From Rugosibacter sp. (GTDB taxonomy: Bacteria > Pseudomonadota > Gammaproteobacteria > Burkholderiales > Rhodocyclaceae), in NCBI GenBank assembly GCA_030645365.1, contig JAUSMB010000041.1:16085-80084 (forward strand): DNA of 64,000 nt, in the 5' to 3' direction. The notes beneath the pieces were generated by a model, which saw nothing but the letters and a program-made list of their open reading frames with translations, made no database searches and had not been told where the DNA came from. Below, in pieces: positions 17,605 through 27,286 of the stretch. Position 1 is the first letter of the stretch; every line of letters begins with the position of its first letter. Both the position numbers and the translations under genes were made by a program.

Positions 17605-19512
17605 ATGCCTTTAATTACCATTGATCGCGCTTGTCTTGCCTATGGCCATGTGGCCCTGCTGGATCGGGCTGCAATGCAGCTTGATCCCGGCGAGCGGGTG
17701 GGGTTGATTGGCCGTAACGGGACAGGTAAATCCAGCTTGCTCAAAGCGCTGGCCGATTTGGGTTCGCTGGATGATGGGGTCATCTGGCGCCAACCGGGCC
17801 TGAGCATTGCCTATGTGGCGCAAGAGCCTGAGTTTGCTGATGAAACCAGCGTGTTTGATGCCGTTGCTTCTGGGCTGGGAGATATCGCTGCGGTCGTTGC
17901 CGAATATCATCAGGTCATGCAAAAAGTCGGCGCTGGTGATACGGCGGCGATGGATCGGATGCATGATCTACAAACCGCGCTAGAGGCAGGTGATGGCTGG
18001 CGCTTGAGTTCGCGTGTTGAGCAGGCGGTATCGCGCTTAGGTCTGGATGGCGATGCGCGTGTTGCGGCGCTCTCTGGTGGCGGAAAAAAACGTGTGGCTT
18101 TGGCGCGTGCACTGGTGGCCGAGCCTGATTTGTTGCTGCTTGATGAGCCAACCAATCATCTCGATGTTGAAGGCATTCTGTGGCTGGAGGAGTTGCTCCG
18201 AGCCTATCCTGGCGCGGTGATGTTTGTCACCCATGACCGAGCGTTTCTGGATAGCGTCGTGACTCGTATCATCGAGCTGGATCGCGGCAATCTGGTGAGC
18301 TTCCCAGGTAGTTTTGCTTCGTATCAGCAACGCAAAGAACTGCTGCTGCATGAAGAATCTCTTGCCAATGCGCGGGCAGACAAGCTCTTGGCGCAAGAAG
18401 AAGTCTGGATACGCAAAGGGGTGGAAGCGCGTCGCACGCGCAGTGTGGGCCGTATCCATCGGCTTGAGTTGCTGCGCAGTGATCGGGCCAGCCGTCGCTC
18501 GCAACAGGGCAAGGTTGATTTTCAGCTGGTGCGCGGGGATGAATCCGGCAAGCTGGTTGCCGAGCTTGATGGTGTTTCCAAAAAGTTTGGCGAGCGCCTT
18601 GTGGTGGATAATTTTTCCTGCCGCATTCAGCGCGGCGACAAGATTGGGCTGATCGGCCCCAACGGCGCAGGTAAAACCACGCTGCTGCGTCTGTTGCTGG
18701 GCGAAATCGAGGCCGATGCGGGCAATGTGCGCATGGGTAGCCGTGTTGAAGTGGCTTACTTCGATCAGTTTCGTACGCAGCTTGACCCAGATGCCGCGTT
18801 AGTCGAAGTGATCAGCCCCGGCTCGGATTATGTCGAAATCGGGCAGACGAAAAAGCACGTTATCGGCTATCTGGAAGATTTTTTATTTGCCCCCGCACGT
18901 GCCCGCTCACCGGTTAAATCACTCTCTGGTGGCGAGCGTAATCGCCTGCTGCTGGCGCGGCTTTTCGCCCGGCCCGCCAATGTACTGGTGCTGGATGAAC
19001 CCACGAATGACCTGGATATTGAAACGCTGGAATTGCTCGAAGCGCTTTTGCAGGATTATGTCGGCACGGTTTTTCTGGTCAGCCATGACCGCGAATTTTT
19101 GGATAATGTGGTTACGCAAACCATCGCCAGCGAAGGGCAGGGGCGCTGGAAAGAATATATCGGGGGCTATAGTGATTGGCTGCAACAGCGGCCGGCAGCC
19201 AATGGCGCTAAAGCTTCAAGCGATTCCAGCAGTGCAGCACCCGTGAAAAAAAACAACGCTAGCAAATCGTTAGAGCCCGTTTTGGAAAGAAAAAAAACGA
19301 GTTTCAAGACACAGCAATCCATTGATCAGTTACTTGCGCAAGTCGCAACGCTGGAGTCTCGGCAGGCTCTGCTGCATGGGCAAATTGCCGAGCCGAATTT
19401 TTATCAGCAAGAGGCTGACAAGCAAAAGAAAATTCATCAAGAGCTTGCTGAAATAGAAGCCGCAATCGCCACCGCCCTGGCGCAGTGGGAAGCGCTGGAA
19501 GAGAAAATATAA
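17605..19512 (+). CDS. uup: ABC-F family ATPase, Uup-like
   Basis: A 635-residue soluble protein with two ABC ATPase domains and no membrane segments. Walker A motifs are GRNGTGKSS and GPNGAGKTT. Signature motifs are LSGGGKKRVALARAL (one base-family variation) and LSGGERNRLLLARLF, with Walker B LLLDEPTNHLD and LVLDEPTNDLD. The long C-terminal charged segment (about 550-635) looks like the coiled coil of Uup, which acts on DNA or ribosomes. A dispersed element gives QKVGAGDTAAMDRM around residues 106-115, between Walker A and the signature. Uup rather than EttA is inferred from the C-terminus. Confidence 0.9.
   Translation: MPLITIDRACLAYGHVALLDRAAMQLDPGERVGLIGRNGTGKSSLLKALADLGSLDDGVIWRQPGLSIAYVAQEPEFADETSVFDAVASGLGDIAAVVAEYHQVMQKVGAGDTAAMDRMHDLQTALEAGDGWRLSSRVEQAVSRLGLDGDARVAALSGGGKKRVALARALVAEPDLLLLDEPTNHLDVEGILWLEELLRAYPGAVMFVTHDRAFLDSVVTRIIELDRGNLVSFPGSFASYQQRKELLLHEESLANARADKLLAQEEVWIRKGVEARRTRSVGRIHRLELLRSDRASRRSQQGKVDFQLVRGDESGKLVAELDGVSKKFGERLVVDNFSCRIQRGDKIGLIGPNGAGKTTLLRLLLGEIEADAGNVRMGSRVEVAYFDQFRTQLDPDAALVEVISPGSDYVEIGQTKKHVIGYLEDFLFAPARARSPVKSLSGGERNRLLLARLFARPANVLVLDEPTNDLDIETLELLEALLQDYVGTVFLVSHDREFLDNVVTQTIASEGQGRWKEYIGGYSDWLQQRPAANGAKASSDSSSAAPVKKNNASKSLEPVLERKKTSFKTQQSIDQLLAQVATLESRQALLHGQIAEPNFYQQEADKQKKIHQELAEIEAAIATALAQWEALEEKI
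17921..17946 (+). repeat. Dispersed 13-bp-core element, copy 4 (inside the ABC-F gene)
   Basis: Core AAAAGTCGGCGCT with tail GGTGATACGGCG, a full match to the consensus. It is sense to the host gene and read KVGAGDTA. Confidence 0.95.
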
Positions 19513-19589
19513 TGGTGAGTAATAAGTAAAAAGTAATAATTGATACCGCCGATAAATGTATTATTTATTGACTAGGGACCTATAAATTC

Positions 19590-20024
19590 ATGAACCTGTT
19601 AACCCACATTGTTTCTGCCGAAGAAGATGAAGTGGTTGCCATTGGCGAATCATTGCGGCCGACTGACGAATGGAGTGGCATTGAGCGACGTGGCATTGAT
19701 GCCGCCAAGATTGTCACGCTGCACACCTTGCTGACCAATGATGATTTTGATGTAGCGTGCGCTCTGTATGAGCCACTGTATATCGGCAGCGAAGGGGCTG
19801 TGGTGTTAAAGCTGGCCGATTCAGTGACAGAAAAGCTAGCTGAGCTGGATGAAGAAGCGCTAGAGCAGGTGGCTGAAGAGCTCGCTGCGACAGCAGAATT
19901 TGAAATGGAAGGATGGCCTGAGGAAGACATCCACGCCATGATCATGGACATGGCGGATCTGGCACGGCTGGCCTCAGCTCAAGAGCAGGCACTGTTTGTC
20001 TGGATGCATCCTTTGCTCACCTGA
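19590..20024 (+). CDS. Hypothetical acidic protein
   Basis: A 144-residue protein that I do not recognise. It is strongly acidic, with no signal peptide, no membrane segment and no cysteine-rich motif. The middle reads as helices rich in Glu and Ala (EELAATAEFEMEGWPEED). It lies 77 bases after the ABC-F gene and just before a GIY-YIG gene, in the same direction. Its codon use looks like that of its neighbours, so it is probably a real chromosomal gene. No function is proposed. Confidence 0.7.
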   Translation: MNLLTHIVSAEEDEVVAIGESLRPTDEWSGIERRGIDAAKIVTLHTLLTNDDFDVACALYEPLYIGSEGAVVLKLADSVTEKLAELDEEALEQVAEELAATAEFEMEGWPEEDIHAMIMDMADLARLASAQEQALFVWMHPLLT

Positions 20025-20063
20025 CATCTCGCTGAACTCGTGGTAAATCCGCGCTAAACCATC

Positions 20064-20372
20064 GTGGCTGAGGATAGAAGCTGGTTTGTTTACCTGATTG
20101 AATGCACCGACGGCAGCATTTACACCGGCATTGCTGTGGATGTAAAAGCCCGGTTTGATGCGCACTGCGCGGGCAAAGGTGCGCGCTACACCCGCTCACA
20201 TCCGCCGCTGCGCCTGTTGGCCAGCGCCGCCTATCCTGACCGATCCACCGCCTCACAAGAAGAATATCGCATCAAGCAACTCACCCCGGCGGTGAAGCGC
20301 GCTTATGCTGATATGCTCATTGCGCGTCAAATTTCACCCGCCTGCCAAACCACCGCCGCTCAGGAGCCCTAA
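20064..20372 (+). CDS. GIY-YIG nuclease superfamily protein (YhbQ-like)
   Basis: A 102-residue single-domain protein. The GIY-YIG hallmark appears as WFVYLIECTDGSIYTGIAVD, followed by the RFDAHCAGKGARYTRSHPP region typical of UPF0213/YhbQ. A conserved glutamate lies in SQEEYRIKQL. The start is GTG at 20064. The stop codon directly abuts the ATG of the symporter gene. YhbQ relatives have been linked to DNA damage handling; the role here is inferred from family only. Confidence 0.88.
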   Translation: MAEDRSWFVYLIECTDGSIYTGIAVDVKARFDAHCAGKGARYTRSHPPLRLLASAAYPDRSTASQEEYRIKQLTPAVKRAYADMLIARQISPACQTTAAQEP

Positions 20373-21629
20373 ATGAAACGTATCTCACTTAATAGCTTGA
20401 TTTTTTCAGGGGCAGCCGCAGGCGTAGTGCTGGGCTTGATTTTTTCCGCACTGGGTGCTGCTTCACCCATTACGCAGCAAGGCATTTACGTTGCAGGACT
20501 AATTGGCACGCTGTTTGTGGACATGCTCAAAATGATCGTCATTCCGCTCGTATTCACCTCGATAGCTGTGGGTGTAGCCAACTTGCGGCAGCACCAGCAA
20601 ATGCACCGCGTGTGGACGCGCACGGTGGGTTTTTTTGTTTTTTCCATGGGGCTGGCCATTGTCGTTGGGCTGACTGTAAGCCGAATTTTTCGTCCTGGGC
20701 AAGGCCTGCATCTTGAGATGTTTTCTCACGTCATGACCGATGCACCCGTTCAAGCAGCCTCAGCGGCAGATTTTTTTGCCAAGTTTTTGCATGCCGTATT
20801 TATGAACCCGATCAAAGCCATGGCGCAGGGTGACGTTTTTGCTGTGGTCGTTTTCGCGCTGATATTGGGCGTCGCGCTCGTGAAAGGCGGCGAACGTTTT
20901 GCCCGTGTGCATAGTCTTTTAGAAGAAGTCCTGGGCATCATGCTCATGCTCGTTGGCTGGATTATGCGTTTAGCCCCTTTAGGGGTAATGGCCTTGCTCG
21001 CCAAGCTCATGGCCACGCAAGACGCCACCATGCTCAGCACGCTAGCCACGTTTATCGCGGTGGTAATCGGCTCATTGTTGCTGCATGGCGTGGTGTTATT
21101 GCCGTTGATTTTGTATGCCGTTACCGGCATGACACCCTGGCATTTTTGGCGCGGCGCGCGTGAAGCCCTGGTGACGGCCTTTGCTACCAGTTCGAGCTCT
21201 GCCACCTTGCCAGTTACCCTGCGCTGCACAGAGCAACATCTGCATGTCAAACCTGATATTGCCGGATTTGTGATTCCCCTGGGGGCCACCATGAACATGG
21301 ATGGCACGGCGCTTTACGAAGCCGCTGCTGCCTTATTCATCGCCAATCTCGTCGGCATGGATTTGAGCCTGACGCAACAACTCATTGTTTTCATCACCGC
21401 CATGATCGCCGCCATTGGCGCGCCGGGCATTCCTTCCGCAGGCATGGTGACCATGGTAATGGTGCTGCAATCCGTAGGCCTGCCCGCAGAGGCTATCGCC
21501 ATCTTGCTGCCCATAGATCGCCTGCTGGATACCTTCCGCACCGCAGTGAATGTCGAAGGCGACATGGTGGGTAGTTTGGTGGTGCAAAAATGGGTGAGGG
21601 CAAAAGAAAACAAATCTTTGCCCCAATAG
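20373..21629 (+). CDS. Dicarboxylate/amino acid:cation symporter (DAACS family)
   Basis: A 418-residue inner-membrane symporter related to GltP and DctA, which import glutamate, aspartate or C4-dicarboxylates with H+ or Na+. The serine-rich hairpin TSSSSATLPVTL and the unwound helix motif GATMNMDGTALYE are present, with about eight membrane segments. The ATG follows the previous stop with no gap. The substrate cannot be chosen between dicarboxylates and acidic amino acids. Confidence 0.92.
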   Translation: MKRISLNSLIFSGAAAGVVLGLIFSALGAASPITQQGIYVAGLIGTLFVDMLKMIVIPLVFTSIAVGVANLRQHQQMHRVWTRTVGFFVFSMGLAIVVGLTVSRIFRPGQGLHLEMFSHVMTDAPVQAASAADFFAKFLHAVFMNPIKAMAQGDVFAVVVFALILGVALVKGGERFARVHSLLEEVLGIMLMLVGWIMRLAPLGVMALLAKLMATQDATMLSTLATFIAVVIGSLLLHGVVLLPLILYAVTGMTPWHFWRGAREALVTAFATSSSSATLPVTLRCTEQHLHVKPDIAGFVIPLGATMNMDGTALYEAAAALFIANLVGMDLSLTQQLIVFITAMIAAIGAPGIPSAGMVTMVMVLQSVGLPAEAIAILLPIDRLLDTFRTAVNVEGDMVGSLVVQKWVRAKENKSLPQ

Positions 21630-21648
21630 ATCGATGTCGTCATCCTTT

Positions 21649-21671
21649 AAATGATCATATTTTGATCATTT
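21649..21671. terminator. Bidirectional terminator-like hairpin
   Basis: AAATGATCA and TGATCATTT form a perfect 9-bp stem around a 5-nt loop, with A and T runs at the two ends. It lies between the convergent symporter and gloA genes. Confidence 0.6.
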
Positions 21672-21751
21672 GAATAAGGCGAGTTACCGTGGTGAAAAAT
21701 CATTCCTTATCCTGAACTGCATGCGATTGGTTTTGGAGAATCGGATAGCAG

Positions 21752-22135
21752 TCAATTTTTTTCAATCAATTCAATTTTGTAACCGTCAGGATCTTCGACA
21801 AACGCAATTACGGTGCTGCCGCCTTTCATTGGCCCGGCTTCGCGAGTAATGTTGCCGCCACGCTGGCGTATGGCTTCGCAGGTGGCAGCGGCGTCTGGCA
21901 CGGCGATGGCGATATGGCCGTAGGCGGTGCCGATGTCGTAGTGATCAACGCCCCAGTTGTAGGTGAGTTCGATCACCGCGCTATTTTCTTCATCATCAAA
22001 GCCGACAAAGGCGAGGGTGAATTTGCCAGCGGGAAAATCGGCACGGCGCAGTAATCGCATGCCCAGGATTTCGGTGTAAAAGTGCAACGAGCGATCAAGA
22101 TCGCCTACACGCAGCATGGTATGTAAAATTTTCAT
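21752..22135 (-). CDS. gloA: Lactoylglutathione lyase (glyoxalase I)
   Basis: A 127-residue enzyme that converts the methylglyoxal-glutathione hemithioacetal to S-lactoylglutathione. It opens [20 protein letters not shown] and carries the metal ligands His5, a Glu in [10 protein letters not shown], a His in GHIAIAV and Glu in GYKIELIE. Length matches bacterial Ni-type GloA. The partner enzyme gloB is also in the window, at 48.5 kb. Confidence 0.96.
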   Translation of the reverse strand: MKILHTMLRVGDLDRSLHFYTEILGMRLLRRADFPAGKFTLAFVGFDDEENSAVIELTYNWGVDHYDIGTAYGHIAIAVPDAAATCEAIRQRGGNITREAGPMKGGSTVIAFVEDPDGYKIELIEKN

Positions 22136-22145
22136 GGTATTCCTT

Positions 22146-22886
22146 TCATAGAATGGGCAGGGAGGCTGCGCAGGTTTTGAGTTCGTCGCGTGCGGCTTTC
22201 CAGTCGGGATAGAGGGTGCTTACGATACGCCAAAAATTCGCGCTGTGATTCATCTCGAGCAAGTGCGCTACTTCGTGCGCGACGACGTAATCACCCAGAT
22301 GCGGCGCGAGATGAATCAGCCGCCAATTGATGCGGATACCGCTGTTGCGGCTGCAACTTCCCCACCGAGTGCGGGCGGCGGAAAGCCCCAGCGGAGGGGG
22401 GGCGAGATTGATCTGTGCGGTGTAATGTGTCAGCCGCTCGCCAAAGTGAGTCAGCGCGTGTGCTTTTAAGGCGCGGGTGACGAGCCCGCCGAGATCGGCA
22501 TCGGGGCGGGCTTCCAGCACGAGCGTTTGGGCAATCCAGCGGAAGCGGTTGGCACCGGGAATCACGCGCACTTCGATGTTCTGACCCAGCAGGGGAAGCG
22601 GGGTGCCATCTTTGATGCTGATGTGCCGTGGGCGATAAACACGCGCCAGTTCGTCCAGCTTTTGCAGCACCCAGGCACCGTGGCCAAGCACAAAATGATC
22701 GATGTCTGCCAACCCCATGCGGGCAGGAGCGGATAAGCGCAGGCCACGCTCGTCGATGGTCATGCTCAAGTTGCGTGCCCCTGTTTTGATGCGGAAATCG
22801 ACAATACGCCCGGCGACCACGATTTGCCGGGTTTTAGGCGTCGGCGTGGGTTGCGGCAGAAGAAAAAGCTTGAGCTGCTCAAGCAT
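22146..22886 (-). CDS. YgjP-type metallopeptidase (M48/DUF45 family)
   Basis: A 246-residue protein with the zinc-protease signature [11 protein letters not shown] near the C-terminus and the family element [20 protein letters not shown] before it. I set the start at ATG 22886, which overlaps the end of the upstream gene by eight bases; the frame extends 11 codons further. The gene upstream encodes a shorter paralogue without the zinc site, suggesting the two work together. The substrate is unknown. Confidence 0.87.
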   Translation of the reverse strand: MLEQLKLFLLPQPTPTPKTRQIVVAGRIVDFRIKTGARNLSMTIDERGLRLSAPARMGLADIDHFVLGHGAWVLQKLDELARVYRPRHISIKDGTPLPLLGQNIEVRVIPGANRFRWIAQTLVLEARPDADLGGLVTRALKAHALTHFGERLTHYTAQINLAPPPLGLSAARTRWGSCSRNSGIRINWRLIHLAPHLGDYVVAHEVAHLLEMNHSANFWRIVSTLYPDWKAARDELKTCAASLPIL

Positions 22887-23400
22887 GCGAGGCAAACAAC
22901 GGGTGGCTTGGTTGATCAAATGAAAAATAGGGCCGCAGTGCTTGATTCAGCGCGGCGTCAATTATTTCTGGCGATTGTTCGATGAGGCGCCAATAGCAGC
23001 GCAGGGTGGCAGGTTCAGGCGCAATGTCAGTAGCCGATGCGGGCGCGGCATCAAGCAGTTCAACCCAATTGCCACGGGTGGCAAAAGAGAGCACGAGACG
23101 AGGTTGCCGCCGTATTGCCAGCGCCGACTTTTCAGCGATACAGTGTGTCAGGTAGCGAATGGCGTCTGCGCGCAGCCAGGCTTCAGCACTATCTTGAATC
23201 TGCCGTGGCGTGGCATGTGGTGGTAGGGGTAAAAACAAGGTATCCCCTTGACGGCACGTTTGGACATGTTCGTGGCTGAGCGTCAAGCGCAGCGATAAAC
23301 CCAGGTAGCGAATGAGTGTGCCCTCATGCCAGCGTAATGCAGCATCAGGTGCGGTGGCGTCCAGCCGTAGATCAAGTTGGCGTTTGCGGATTGACCTCAT
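22879..23400 (-). CDS. Degenerate YgjP-like paralogue lacking the HExxH zinc site
   Basis: A 173-residue protein. Its C-terminal segment RCYWRLIEQSPEIIDAALNQ lines up with [20 protein letters not shown] in the next gene, but the zinc-binding HEVAH positions read NQALR. The N-terminal part (GTLIRYLGLSLRLTL) also matches the [16 protein letters not shown] region of that neighbour. I infer a duplicated, catalytically dead partner. The start at 23400 overlaps the plsC end by 29 bases, so a later start is possible. A dispersed element gives KSALAIRR at about residues 90-97. Confidence 0.65.
   Translation of the reverse strand: MRSIRKRQLDLRLDATAPDAALRWHEGTLIRYLGLSLRLTLSHEHVQTCRQGDTLFLPLPPHATPRQIQDSAEAWLRADAIRYLTHCIAEKSALAIRRQPRLVLSFATRGNWVELLDAAPASATDIAPEPATLRCYWRLIEQSPEIIDAALNQALRPYFSFDQPSHPLFASHA
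23108..23132 (-). repeat. Dispersed 13-bp-core element, copy 5 (inside the YgjP-like paralogue)
   Basis: Minus-strand core AAAAGTCGGCGCT with tail GGCAATACGGCG. It is sense to the host gene and read KSALAIRR, a different frame from copies 2 and 4. Confidence 0.95.
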
Positions 23401-24160
23401 TGATATTGGTCTCGGTAGCGAGATAGAGATCCGGGCTGATGCGACGCATTTCCGCTTCGATCCAGGTCTCTGCCTGCGCCAGAATGTCGGATGCGGTTAA
23501 ACCCTTGGGATCAATGGCAGGGCCGACACTCACGGTGACGACACCACTTTTTTTGAACAAGGCGTTCTTCCCCCAGAATTCACCTGAGTTCAGCGCCACA
23601 GGAACCACAGGCGCGCCGGTGGCTGTGGCCAGAAAGGCACCGCCCCCTTTGTAGCGGTGCTTTCCACCAGGAGGAGCGCGCGTGCCTTCAGGGAAGATGA
23701 CGACGGTATACCCTTCGTCCAGGCGTGCACGACCGAGTTCGACCAAATGCTTGATCGCTTCTTTACCTGCCCCGCGATCAATCGGAATCATGGGCGTGAG
23801 CGCCAGTGCCCAGCCGAAAAATGGCAGCTTCTTGATCTCTTTTTTCCAGACGAACACCGTATCTTTGAAGACTTCTTGCAGGACCAATGTTTCCCAGGCG
23901 GACTGATGTTTGCAAAACACGATCGCCGATCGCGGCGGGATATTTTCTGCACCAATGAGGCGATAAGGGATGCCCAGGACATGTTTGACCAGCCAGATCG
24001 CAAAGCGTACCCAAGGCATGGCCAGCCGGTGACGCCAGCGCAGCGAGAGTGGAAAGCTGACCAGAATAAACAGCACCATGTAGGGTGGCGTGGTGATGAT
24101 CAATATGATCAGATAGAGCAAAGATCGGAGGAATGACAGCATGGCGTTATTCGTGCTCAT
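23372..24160 (-). CDS. plsC: 1-acyl-sn-glycerol-3-phosphate acyltransferase
   Basis: A 262-residue membrane enzyme that makes phosphatidic acid from lysophosphatidic acid. A long N-terminal hydrophobic region (LLYLIILIITTPPYMVLFIL) precedes the acyltransferase motif, here KHQSAWET (the HQSxWE variant of HxxxxD). The substrate-binding FPEGTRAPPGG follows. A 24-bp stretch at the 5' end (CGTGCTCATG repeated) makes the first codons ambiguous; the Met six residues later is an alternative start. It lies six bases after gmhB. Confidence 0.92.
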   Translation of the reverse strand: MSTNNAMLSFLRSLLYLIILIITTPPYMVLFILVSFPLSLRWRHRLAMPWVRFAIWLVKHVLGIPYRLIGAENIPPRSAIVFCKHQSAWETLVLQEVFKDTVFVWKKEIKKLPFFGWALALTPMIPIDRGAGKEAIKHLVELGRARLDEGYTVVIFPEGTRAPPGGKHRYKGGGAFLATATGAPVVPVALNSGEFWGKNALFKKSGVVTVSVGPAIDPKGLTASDILAQAETWIEAEMRRISPDLYLATETNINEVNPQTPT

Positions 24161-24166
24161 GCGTGC

Positions 24167-24700
24167 TCATGCGAGCAGGTGGGCGACCGCTGCTGCGAGA
24201 TCAGGAAAAACGAGTGTGCCCGCAGGCAGTTCCGGATCAGTGGCGGTTTTTTTGCCTTTGCCGGTGAGCACCAGAATGGGTTTGGCCCCGACGGTGACAG
24301 CGGCTTCCAGATCACGCAGCGCATCGCCTATGGCGGGCACATTGGTTAAATTCGTATTAAAGCGTTTGGAAATTTCGTGCAACATCCCCGGTTTGGGTTT
24401 GCGGCAAGCGCAATTGTCAGCACTGGTATGCGGGCAAAAAAAGATAGCATCAATACGCCCACCGACTTGCGCCAGGGCTTTGTTCATTTTTTCGTGAATT
24501 GCGTTGAGCGTATCCATCTCGAACAAGCCACGGCCCACGCCGGATTGATTCGTCGCGACTACTACGCGATAGCCCGCCTGATTCAGCCGCGCGATGGCAG
24601 CGAGGCTGCCAGGAATGGGCTTCCATTCGTCAGGTGACTTGATGAACTGGGCGGAATCAAAATTGATCACACCATCGCGGTCGAGAATAATCAGCTTCAT
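24167..24700 (-). CDS. gmhB: D-glycero-beta-D-manno-heptose 1,7-bisphosphate 7-phosphatase
   Basis: A 177-residue HAD phosphatase of the ADP-heptose pathway for lipopolysaccharide core. The catalytic motif is ILDRDGVINFD, motif II is VVATNQSGVGRG, and the zinc-binding group is CPHTSADNCACRKPKPGM. It sits between glyS/DUF3147 and plsC, an order common in betaproteobacteria. Confidence 0.95.
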   Translation of the reverse strand: MKLIILDRDGVINFDSAQFIKSPDEWKPIPGSLAAIARLNQAGYRVVVATNQSGVGRGLFEMDTLNAIHEKMNKALAQVGGRIDAIFFCPHTSADNCACRKPKPGMLHEISKRFNTNLTNVPAIGDALRDLEAAVTVGAKPILVLTGKGKKTATDPELPAGTLVFPDLAAAVAHLLA

Positions 24701-24826
24701 ATCAATATCAGTTTATGTTTTATGGTGACAGCGGAAGGCGAGGAAAACAGCCCTCTGTCCCGGCTATTCGTGGGTATTCGTTAGTTTTTGTCGGTTTATT
24801 TTCAACGGGTGTTGTTGCTGCGTGGT

Positions 24827-25177
24827 CTAGAACAGCTCAATACCTGCGCGGCGCACGGCAAGTGCAAACAGGCCAAAACAAATGACCGTGATAACGACAC
24901 TGGCGAGCAAGGTTAGCCAGAATCCTAAACGCGGCAACAGCAACGGAAAGGCGAGGAACATCGGTAGTGTGGGTACAACATACCAAAACGTATACCAGGC
25001 GTGATTGGCTATTTTGGATTCGGGCTGATTTTCAATCTGCAGCCAGATGAGGGTCAAAATTGTCACCAGCGGCAGCGCGGCGACCAGGCCGCCGAGCTTG
25101 TCGCTGCGTTTGGCAAGCTCCGACACCAGCACGACCACGGCGGCGGTAGTGAGATATTTCGTGATGAGCCAGAGCAT
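24827..25177 (-). CDS. DUF3147 family small membrane protein
   Basis: A 116-residue protein with four predicted membrane segments: YLTTAAVVVLVSELA, LGGLVAALPLVTILTLIWL, FWYVVPTLPMFLAFPLLL and FWLTLLASVVITVICFGLFA. It resembles the DUF3147 family by hydrophobic pattern and by KRSDKLGGLVAALP. No activity is known. It lies 15 bases after glyS in the same direction. Confidence 0.75.
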   Translation of the reverse strand: MLWLITKYLTTAAVVVLVSELAKRSDKLGGLVAALPLVTILTLIWLQIENQPESKIANHAWYTFWYVVPTLPMFLAFPLLLPRLGFWLTLLASVVITVICFGLFALAVRRAGIELF

Positions 25178-25192
25178 GTTGGTGCGGTAGCC

Positions 25193-27286
25193 TTAGCTTG
25201 ATAAGCGTGAAATATCCGCCACGCAGTTCATCAGCTTGGCCAGCTGTACCAGCAGTGCCAAACGATTAGTGCGCATCGCTGGATCATCTGCATTGACCAT
25301 CACGCCTTCGAAAAAAGCGTCGACTGCCGGACGCAGGTCAGCGAGTGATTTCAGGGCCGTGGTGTAGTCGCTTTTGGCGAGTTGTGCTTCGATGAGCGGG
25401 GTGAGTTTTTGGACTTCGGCAAACAGGTTTTTTTCTGCCATCTCATGGAGCAGCGCAGGGTTAACTGTTTGGCCTGCCGGCTCGGTCGATTTTTTCAGGA
25501 TATTGATGATGCGTTTGTTGGCTGCAGCCAGCGCGGCCGCTTCGGGCAGGGCGGCAAAGGCTTTGACAGCGGCCAGGCGTTGCGGCACTTCATCCATGCG
25601 CGTGGGGTTTTGGGCGAGTACGGCATCCACGGCGTTAGGCTCGTGTCCGGCATCGCGCAGCAAGTGACGTAGCCGTTCACGGAAAAAGTCGGCGCTGGTA
25701 ATACGGTACTCGGCGGTTAATAACGCCGGAGAAAAGCCTTCAGCAGCATCTTCAATCAAATCGGCAAGGTTTAACGGCAGCGGCGCTTCCATCAGGATAC
25801 GCAAAACACCGAGCGCAGCGCGACGCAAACCGAAGGGATCTTTATCGCCCGTCGGGATTTGACCGATGCCAAAAAAGCCGATCAGGGCATCCATTTTGTC
25901 GGCCAGCGCAACAGCGCAGGCAACGGCGCCCTGCGGCAGCACATCGCCATTGAAACGCGGGCGATAGTGTTCTTCAATCGCCCCAGCGACGACCGCCGGT
26001 TCGCCATCGGCCAGCGCGTAATAACGCCCCATGATGCCTTGCAGCTCAGGGAATTCGCCAACCATGTCGGTGACCAGATCGGCCTTGGCAAGCAATGCGG
26101 CGCGCTCGGCGAGCGTTGCATCAGCGCCGAGCCGGTGAGCAATCCGCGCTGCGAGCTTGATCAGCCGGTCGACACGCTCGCCCTGCGTGCCAAGCTTGTT
26201 GTGATACACCACGCTGGCGAGCTTGCCAATGCGTGCGGAAAGCGGCGTTTTCTTGTCGGTTTCGAAAAAGAATTTCGCATCCGCCAAACGCGGACGCACC
26301 ACGCGGGCGTTGCCGGCGATGATGTGCGTCGGATCATTCACCTGCATGTTGCTGACGATGAGAAAGCGGTTGGTCAGCTTGGCATCCGGCCCAGTGCCAT
26401 CCATCAGCGGAAAGTATTTCTGGTTCGCCTTCATGGTCAGAATCAGGCATTCCTGCGGCACAGCGAGAAATTCTTCTTCAAACCCCGCTTCATAGACGGC
26501 GGGATATTCGACTAAGGCGGTGACTTCATCCAGCAGCGCATCGTCTTGCAACCAGGTGCGGCTACCAGCTGCGGCATCGAGTTGCTGGCGAATCATCTCG
26601 CGGCGTTGCTCAAACGAGACAATCACGCGACCTTGTTGCTCTAGCATGCTGGCATAAGCGTTCGCATCAGTGAGTGTGATCTCGCCTGTGCTCATAAAGC
26701 GATGGCCGCGCGTGGTGTTGCTGCTACTCAAGCTCAGCGCAGAGCCTGGCACAACGCGCATGCCATGCAGCAGCACCAGTCCATGCACGGGACGCACAAA
26801 CTGCACCTCGCTATTGCCCCAGCGCATGAGTTTGGCGACGGGGAGTTTTTTCAGTGCGGTTTCGACCATGGCAGCTAACACGGTGTCGATAGGCTCGCCG
26901 GATTTATGCAGGCGCACGACAAAGTATTCAGCCTTGCCATCGCTCACTTTTTCGAGCTGCGCAAACGTGACCCCGGCGCCGCGCATGAAGCCTTCTAGCG
27001 CCTTGGTCGGCGTTCCGTCAGCGCCGACCCCGGCGCTCACCGCCGGGCCTTTTTTTTCTATCGTCCGGTCTGGCTGGGTTTCCAGACAGTCGGGGAACAA
27101 CAAGGCCAGACGACGCGGCGTGGCGAACCATTGCCCGGCATTCGCCGCGTCAATATAGCCCGCTTCGGCGAGCGCTTGCTGCATTTGCTCGCGGAATGCC
27201 AGCCCCAGCCTGGCCAGCGATTTCGGTGGCAGTTCTTCACAGAGAAGCTCAATCAACAGCGTGGCTTTCATGGGTGTCGCCTTCAT
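25193..27286 (-). CDS. glyS: Glycyl-tRNA synthetase beta subunit
   Basis: A 697-residue subunit of the heterotetrameric glycyl-tRNA synthetase. The start region ([19 protein letters not shown]) and the HD-like, tRNA-binding C-terminal part ([20 protein letters not shown]) are characteristic. The ATG at 27286 overlaps the glyQ stop (ATGA) and has AAGGGAG upstream, so I prefer it to the Met five residues later. A dispersed element encodes RITSADFF around residues 527-535. Confidence 0.97.
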   Translation of the reverse strand: MKATPMKATLLIELLCEELPPKSLARLGLAFREQMQQALAEAGYIDAANAGQWFATPRRLALLFPDCLETQPDRTIEKKGPAVSAGVGADGTPTKALEGFMRGAGVTFAQLEKVSDGKAEYFVVRLHKSGEPIDTVLAAMVETALKKLPVAKLMRWGNSEVQFVRPVHGLVLLHGMRVVPGSALSLSSSNTTRGHRFMSTGEITLTDANAYASMLEQQGRVIVSFEQRREMIRQQLDAAAGSRTWLQDDALLDEVTALVEYPAVYEAGFEEEFLAVPQECLILTMKANQKYFPLMDGTGPDAKLTNRFLIVSNMQVNDPTHIIAGNARVVRPRLADAKFFFETDKKTPLSARIGKLASVVYHNKLGTQGERVDRLIKLAARIAHRLGADATLAERAALLAKADLVTDMVGEFPELQGIMGRYYALADGEPAVVAGAIEEHYRPRFNGDVLPQGAVACAVALADKMDALIGFFGIGQIPTGDKDPFGLRRAALGVLRILMEAPLPLNLADLIEDAAEGFSPALLTAEYRITSADFFRERLRHLLRDAGHEPNAVDAVLAQNPTRMDEVPQRLAAVKAFAALPEAAALAAANKRIINILKKSTEPAGQTVNPALLHEMAEKNLFAEVQKLTPLIEAQLAKSDYTTALKSLADLRPAVDAFFEGVMVNADDPAMRTNRLALLVQLAKLMNCVADISRLSS
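25683..25707 (+). repeat. Dispersed 13-bp-core element, copy 6 (inside glyS)
   Basis: Core AAAAGTCGGCGCT with tail GGTAATACGGT. It is antisense to glyS and read RITSADF. Confidence 0.95.

Noticed and set aside
27012..27030. TCAGCGCCGACCCCGGCG in glyS resembles the core
   Set aside because: The A-run and tail are absent. The encoded [12 protein letters not shown] is a usual glyS segment.
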